Shown here: positions 63,288-64,000 of the stretch, piece after piece | Layout of the letters: every line of letters begins with the position of its first letter | How positions within the stretch are numbered: position 1 is the stretch's first letter | DNA from: an uncultured Mycoplasmatota bacterium | GTDB lineage: Bacteria > Bacillota_I > Bacilli_A > RF39 > UBA660 | Assembly (NCBI GenBank): GCA_900554305.1 | Contig: USGV01000003.1 | Coordinates: 21,793 to 85,792, forward strand | DNA length: 64,000 nucleotides | Reading direction: 5' to 3' | The notes under the pieces: generated by a model | Told to the model about the DNA's origin: nothing | Databases searched by the model: none | The model's input: only the letters and a program-made list of their open reading frames with translations | Program-made: the position numbers and the translations under genes

Positions 63288-64000
63288 ATTTTTTTTAAAT
63301 ATTGGGTTGCATGTGTTTTGGATAAATTCCACTCTCTAAAGTCTTTTGTCTTAAAATCAATTCTTTCTAAATAGTCACTTAATTCTGTTTTTATGTCTTT
63401 ATCTTTTACTTGATTTAAGAACTTTGTTAATTCTGGAATATTATCCGCATGATTATTCATTAAGTATACAAGATCAATATCTTTCTTTTTATAGTACCTA
63501 TCAATATTATTCACTGCTATTATTTTATCAATATTAATATAGTTAATTATAACGTACATTGTTATTAAGATAATCATATAACTTTGTACAATGTTAAATT
63601 TATCCTTTATTATATAGATTATAGTTGGAATTAAACAAATTGTTTCGGTAAATAAACTTATATAAACTAATAATCTTAATAGTGTATAACCAAATTCTTG
63701 TTCGTACAAAAACATTCTTATAAATGATGAAATAATTATGATAAAGGTTAAAACTACTAATATTATAGATAGTATTTTTATTTTTTTATTATCTTTTTTA
63801 TTATTATACCTTTTAGTATATAAAATTACACATAGATTAATTAGTGATACTACCATTAATTGGAAGAATCCTTGTCTTGCATATTCAGCATAACTAATTG
63901 TTTCTCCTACAGAATGTAAAAGTAATGATTTTATTTGGATAATATCAAAAATTACATATATTATATTTAATGTAATTAGTAATAATTTTATAGTGCCTGT
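63281..64000 (-). CDS. DUF4173-like membrane protein, 5' end outside window
   Basis: The frame stays open to base 64000, so the start is missing; the Met at 63856 is internal. The 239 visible residues have about four to five membrane helices, the motif SYAEYARQGFFQL (about 63857-63895), then NNIDRYYKKKDIDLVYLMNN and an HADNIPELTKFL cytosolic end. These are typical of DUF4173/DUF4153 integral membrane proteins of unknown role. It would be the last gene of its unit. Confidence 0.75.
   Translation of the reverse strand, partial: TGTIKLLLITLNIIYVIFDIIQIKSLLLHSVGETISYAEYARQGFFQLMVVSLINLCVILYTKRYNNKKDNKKIKILSIILVVLTFIIIISSFIRMFLYEQEFGYTLLRLLVYISLFTETICLIPTIIYIIKDKFNIVQSYMIILITMYVIINYINIDKIIAVNNIDRYYKKKDIDLVYLMNNHADNIPELTKFLNQVKDKDIKTELSDYLERIDFKTKDFREWNLSKTHATQYLKKIK

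Noticed and set aside
1-64000. UGA as Trp codon (Mycoplasma-type code)
   Set aside because: Several well-defined genes, such as map and the 65-residue gene, end in TGA at the right place, and Trp is encoded by TGG.
1-64000. CRISPR arrays, tRNA or rRNA genes, insertion sequences
   Set aside because: No regular direct repeats, cloverleaf-like sequences, rRNA landmarks or transposase genes were seen on either strand.

Overview
The window is AT-rich DNA from a low-GC, endospore-forming Firmicute, probably an uncultivated gut-type member of the Bacilli. Sporulation genes (a SpoIID-domain protein, cwlD, spo0A), a type VIIb secretion ATPase, whiA, the glmR/yvcK gene and zinc-type S14 and L36 fit this. 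Many genes end in TGA and use TGG for Trp, so the standard code applies and Mycoplasma-type recoding does not. Shine-Dalgarno sites are AGGAGG or the neighbouring GGTGA. No tRNA, rRNA, CRISPR array, insertion sequence or intact prophage was seen, and no gene-free stretch exceeds 300 bases.

Layout. 1-8.0 kb: the 3' part of a SpoIID-like gene, a minimal type VII cluster (EssC, YukD-like protein, two tiny helical proteins), cwlD and a ZIP metal transporter. 7.9-9.0 kb: a stand-alone holin-endolysin pair with a possible late-sporulation promoter. 9-32 kb: a large minus-strand ribosomal region. Read in its own direction it runs S10-spc-alpha (rpsJ to rplQ, with secY, adk, map, infA and rpoA; rpmD missing), then the segment that in most Firmicutes holds ecfA1-ecfA2-ecfT-truA, then rplM-rpsI. 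Here that segment is rebuilt: the two ECF ATPases lack key catalytic motifs, no ecfT is seen, and truA is flanked by two paralogous coiled-coil/membrane proteins and three related small Ser/Thr-rich proteins, several with near-consensus promoters of their own. This is the best candidate in the window for an undescribed system. 32-35.7 kb: a tandem paralogue pair, an unknown gene, a Y-family DNA polymerase and an XRE regulator with a good sigma-G-type promoter.

35.7-43 kb: glycolytic genes (gap, pgk, tpiA, gpmI) interleaved with spo0A, a GNAT-like gene and a DUF4143 ATPase. 43-56 kb: a TGS/uridine-kinase-like protein, clpP, then uvrB, a radical SAM protein, a zincin-like protein, uvrA, lgt, glmR and whiA. 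56-64 kb: mixed singletons: GT8 glycosyltransferase, metallophosphoesterase, Cof-type HAD phosphatase, a divergent RNB-domain protein, a kinase-fold protein and a DUF4173 membrane protein cut by the right edge.

The genome is compact. Bidirectional terminators sit on stop codons, and several promoters lie inside the terminator of the gene before. A dispersed palindrome (TCCAC-N7-GTGGA) occurs six times, five of them inside genes. All functional statements rest on reading the sequence by eye; no search was run.
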